Of a DNA stretch of 7,885 bases, positions 6,196 through 7,885 are shown piece by piece. The notes beneath the pieces were generated by a model. That model did no database searches. It saw nothing but the letters and a program-made list of their open reading frames with translations, and was not told where the DNA came from. Source of the stretch: Actinomycetota bacterium. GTDB taxonomy: Bacteria > Actinomycetota > Thermoleophilia > Gaiellales > Gaiellaceae. The position numbers and the translations under genes were made by a program. Each line of letters opens with the position of its first letter. Within the stretch, counting starts at the first letter, position 1. The stretch lies in NCBI GenBank assembly GCA_005885085.1, contig VAXY01000155.1, forward strand, positions 397 through 8,281. Direction: 5' to 3'.

Positions 6196-7860
6196 GTGAC
6201 AAAGAGATCGAGGTTGATCCGCTTCGTCGGTGCCCTCGCGCTCGTCAGTGCTCTTGCCTTCCTCGCCGGCTGCGGCGGAGGCGGCAACAAGTCCTCGAGC
6301 GGCGCCGGAAGCAACAAGGGCAAGACCTATCCGCTGCTGCGGGTGATCTGGGATGCGCCGGACTACATGGACCCGCAGCTGTACTACACCGTCGCGGCCT
6401 TCCAGCTCGACAACTACGTGTGGAGCGGCCTGCTCGGCTACAACCACGTCGCAGGCGCTGCCGGCGCGCAGCTGCGGCCGTACCTGGCGGAGAGCATGCC
6501 GAAGATTTCCGCCGACGGGAAGGACCTGAAGTTCACGCTCCGGCCGAACCTGAAGTACTCGAACGGTAAGCCGCTCAAGGCGAGTGACTTCAAGTACAGC
6601 ATCGAGCGGGCGTTCAAGATGGATTCGCCCGGTGTCGGCTTCTTCTCCGCCATTTCCGGCGTGAGCGGGGCGAACGGCTTCGCCACCACGAAGAAGGGCC
6701 ACATCTCGGGGATCATCACGAACGACGCCAATCGCACGATCGAGATCAAGCTCGATCACCCCGAAGGCGACATCCTGTACATCCTCGGGCTGGAGTTCGC
6801 AGACGTCGTGCCGACCGGCACGCCGGCGAGCGACCAGTCGACCCATCCGATCCCGGCCACTGGTCCGTACATGGTGCAGAGCTACGTGCCGAACCGAAGC
6901 ATCACGCTCGTCCGGAATCCGAACTACAACAACCAGATTCCGACCGAGCCGACCGGAAACCCGGACAAGGTCGTCGCGAAGATCATCACCGACCCGGTGG
7001 CCGCGTACCAGCAGGTGATCAGCGGCAAGGCCGACTACGACTTCCAGCCGGTCCCGAACGACCGCCTGCCGGAAGCGCAGTCGAAGTACAAGGACCAGCT
7101 GCGCATCTACACGAATGCGAACACCTACTACTACGCGATCAACAACGCTATCCCACCGTTCAACAACATCCAGGCGCGGAAGGCCGCGCAGATGGCGATC
7201 GACCCGCAGGCGATCATCTCGGGCATCTACGGCGGTCTGGGCCGTCCGACGGAGAACTTCCTACCGCCGGGCTATCCGCAGTACAAGAAGATCAACGCCT
7301 GGCACTTCGACCTTGCGAAGGCGAAGCAGCTCGTGCAGCAGTCGGGCACGTCCGGCCAGACGGTCGACGTCTACGGGCCGAACGAGGATCCGTCGAAGTC
7401 CAACACGGAGTACCTCGCCGGCCAGCTGACGAAGATCGGCTACAAGACGAAGATCCATCTGCTCAGCCACGCCGTCTACTTCCAGACGATCGGGAACCAG
7501 GCGACGAAGGCGCAAGCCATGTTCACCGACTGGTACCAGGACTATCCGCATCCGCTCGACTGGTTCGACACGCTGCTGAACGGCAACCGGATCGCCAAGA
7601 TCCACAACAACAACGTCGGCAACGTGAACGTCAAGAGCGTGGACAAGGAGATCGAGGCGCTCAAGCAGATCACCAACCTCACGCCGCAGGTGAATGCCCG
7701 CTGGGCGAAGGTCGACTCCGACCTGATGGCCAAGTACGCGACGACGATCCCGTACATGAACCGCTCGTCGACGGACTTCTTCGGCCCGAAGATCGACATG
7801 GGCTGCTACGTCTTCAACGTGGTCACGTATTGGGATTTCGCTCAGAGCTGCATGAAGTAA
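6196..7860 (+). CDS. DppA/OppA-like peptide-binding lipoprotein (SBP family 5)
   Basis: This is the extracytoplasmic solute receptor of a peptide ABC importer, 554 residues, the usual size for family 5 binding proteins. The GTG at 6196 gives a textbook lipoprotein signal: positive start MTKRSR, hydrophobic core and lipobox LAGC with lipidated C26, followed by a Gly/Ser/Asn/Lys linker. Family 5 landmarks are AESMPKISADGKDLKFTLRP, the NGKPLKASDFKYSIERAF block (from N123), TGPYMVQSYVPNRSITLVRNPNY, the RKAAQMAIDPQAI segment (from about 328) and DWYQDYPHPLDWF (D449-P451 near its centre). The only other cysteines are C537 and C552 near the C-terminus, which may form a disulfide. The ligand cannot be read from sequence. 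The gene lies 113 bp after the peptidase and is followed at once by another ribosome site. It may therefore serve a transporter encoded downstream, the DppBCDF system upstream, or both. Confidence 0.94.
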   Translation: MTKRSRLIRFVGALALVSALAFLAGCGGGGNKSSSGAGSNKGKTYPLLRVIWDAPDYMDPQLYYTVAAFQLDNYVWSGLLGYNHVAGAAGAQLRPYLAESMPKISADGKDLKFTLRPNLKYSNGKPLKASDFKYSIERAFKMDSPGVGFFSAISGVSGANGFATTKKGHISGIITNDANRTIEIKLDHPEGDILYILGLEFADVVPTGTPASDQSTHPIPATGPYMVQSYVPNRSITLVRNPNYNNQIPTEPTGNPDKVVAKIITDPVAAYQQVISGKADYDFQPVPNDRLPEAQSKYKDQLRIYTNANTYYYAINNAIPPFNNIQARKAAQMAIDPQAIISGIYGGLGRPTENFLPPGYPQYKKINAWHFDLAKAKQLVQQSGTSGQTVDVYGPNEDPSKSNTEYLAGQLTKIGYKTKIHLLSHAVYFQTIGNQATKAQAMFTDWYQDYPHPLDWFDTLLNGNRIAKIHNNNVGNVNVKSVDKEIEALKQITNLTPQVNARWAKVDSDLMAKYATTIPYMNRSSTDFFGPKIDMGCYVFNVVTYWDFAQSCMK

Positions 7861-7870
7861 GACGTCTGCC

Positions 7871-7879
7871 GGAGGAGGG
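7871..7879 (+). promoter_or_regulatory. Ribosome binding site of a gene starting beyond the window
   Basis: GGAGGAGGG lies 10 bases after the stop of the binding-protein gene and 6 bases before the window ends. No start codon follows within the window, so one is expected at about base 7886 or soon after. The short gap implies co-transcription with the binding protein; in this kind of locus a permease gene would be the usual next member (inference). Confidence 0.55.
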
Positions 7880-7885
7880 CGCCGA

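Noticed and set aside
6112..7868. The 10-mer aagacgtctg on both sides of the binding-protein gene (6112-6121 and 7859-7868), considered as a flanking repeat of a mobile unit
   Set aside because: A shared 10-mer in nearly 8 kb is expected by chance, there are no inverted ends or transposase, and the second copy includes the stop codon of the gene.

Overview
This G+C-rich window reads like a chromosomal stretch from a member of the Actinomycetota. The clues are heavy use of G/C at third codon positions, frequent GTG starts, a start codon with a -10-like box just upstream and no Shine-Dalgarno sequence, and a DEDDh-exonuclease/GIY-YIG fusion of a type I know from actinobacteria. A Thermoleophilia-like lineage is possible, but the sequence alone does not settle it. 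No tRNA, rRNA, CRISPR array, IS element or phage gene is visible, and no stretch over 300 bases lacks a gene.

Positions 1-3831 (+) carry the membrane and ATPase part of a peptide ABC importer in the order dppB (5' end outside the window), dppC, dppD, dppF. Each start overlaps the previous stop by 4-10 bases, so the block looks like one translationally coupled operon. The fourth gene, dppF, is broken by an imperfect 16-bp tandem duplication at 3096-3127. Removing one copy restores a 360-residue ATPase. DppD keeps every nucleotide-binding motif but has lost two of the four cysteines of the C-terminal iron-sulfur motif, while all four are present in the 3' part of dppF.

Positions 3758-5470 (-) encode a 570-residue nuclease: a probable winged helix, a DEDDh (DnaQ-type) 3'-5' exonuclease, a UvrC/Cho-type GIY-YIG nuclease, a UVR motif and a short UvrC-like tail. 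It converges on dppF and overlaps it by 74 bp. Two hairpins in and just past the overlap could terminate transcription.

A 57-bp divergent intergenic region (5471-5527) precedes a + strand SH3b-NlpC/P60 cysteine peptidase (5528-6082) with no visible secretion signal. After 113 bp comes a lipoprotein family 5 peptide-binding protein, DppA/OppA-like (6196-7860). A strong Shine-Dalgarno sequence at the window edge (7871-7879) shows that another gene starts at once downstream.

The likely shared theme is uptake and use of peptides. The lipoprotein would capture peptide outside the membrane, DppBC form the channel, and DppD/DppF drive transport. A cytoplasmic YkfC-like NlpC/P60 peptidase next to such a transporter suggests the cargo may be cell-wall (murein) peptides; this is inference. 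The nuclease is a DNA repair or processing gene unrelated to transport. Most of the window is ordinary. The parts most worth a second look are the dppF duplication, the changed Fe-S motif of DppD and the peptidase-transporter pairing.
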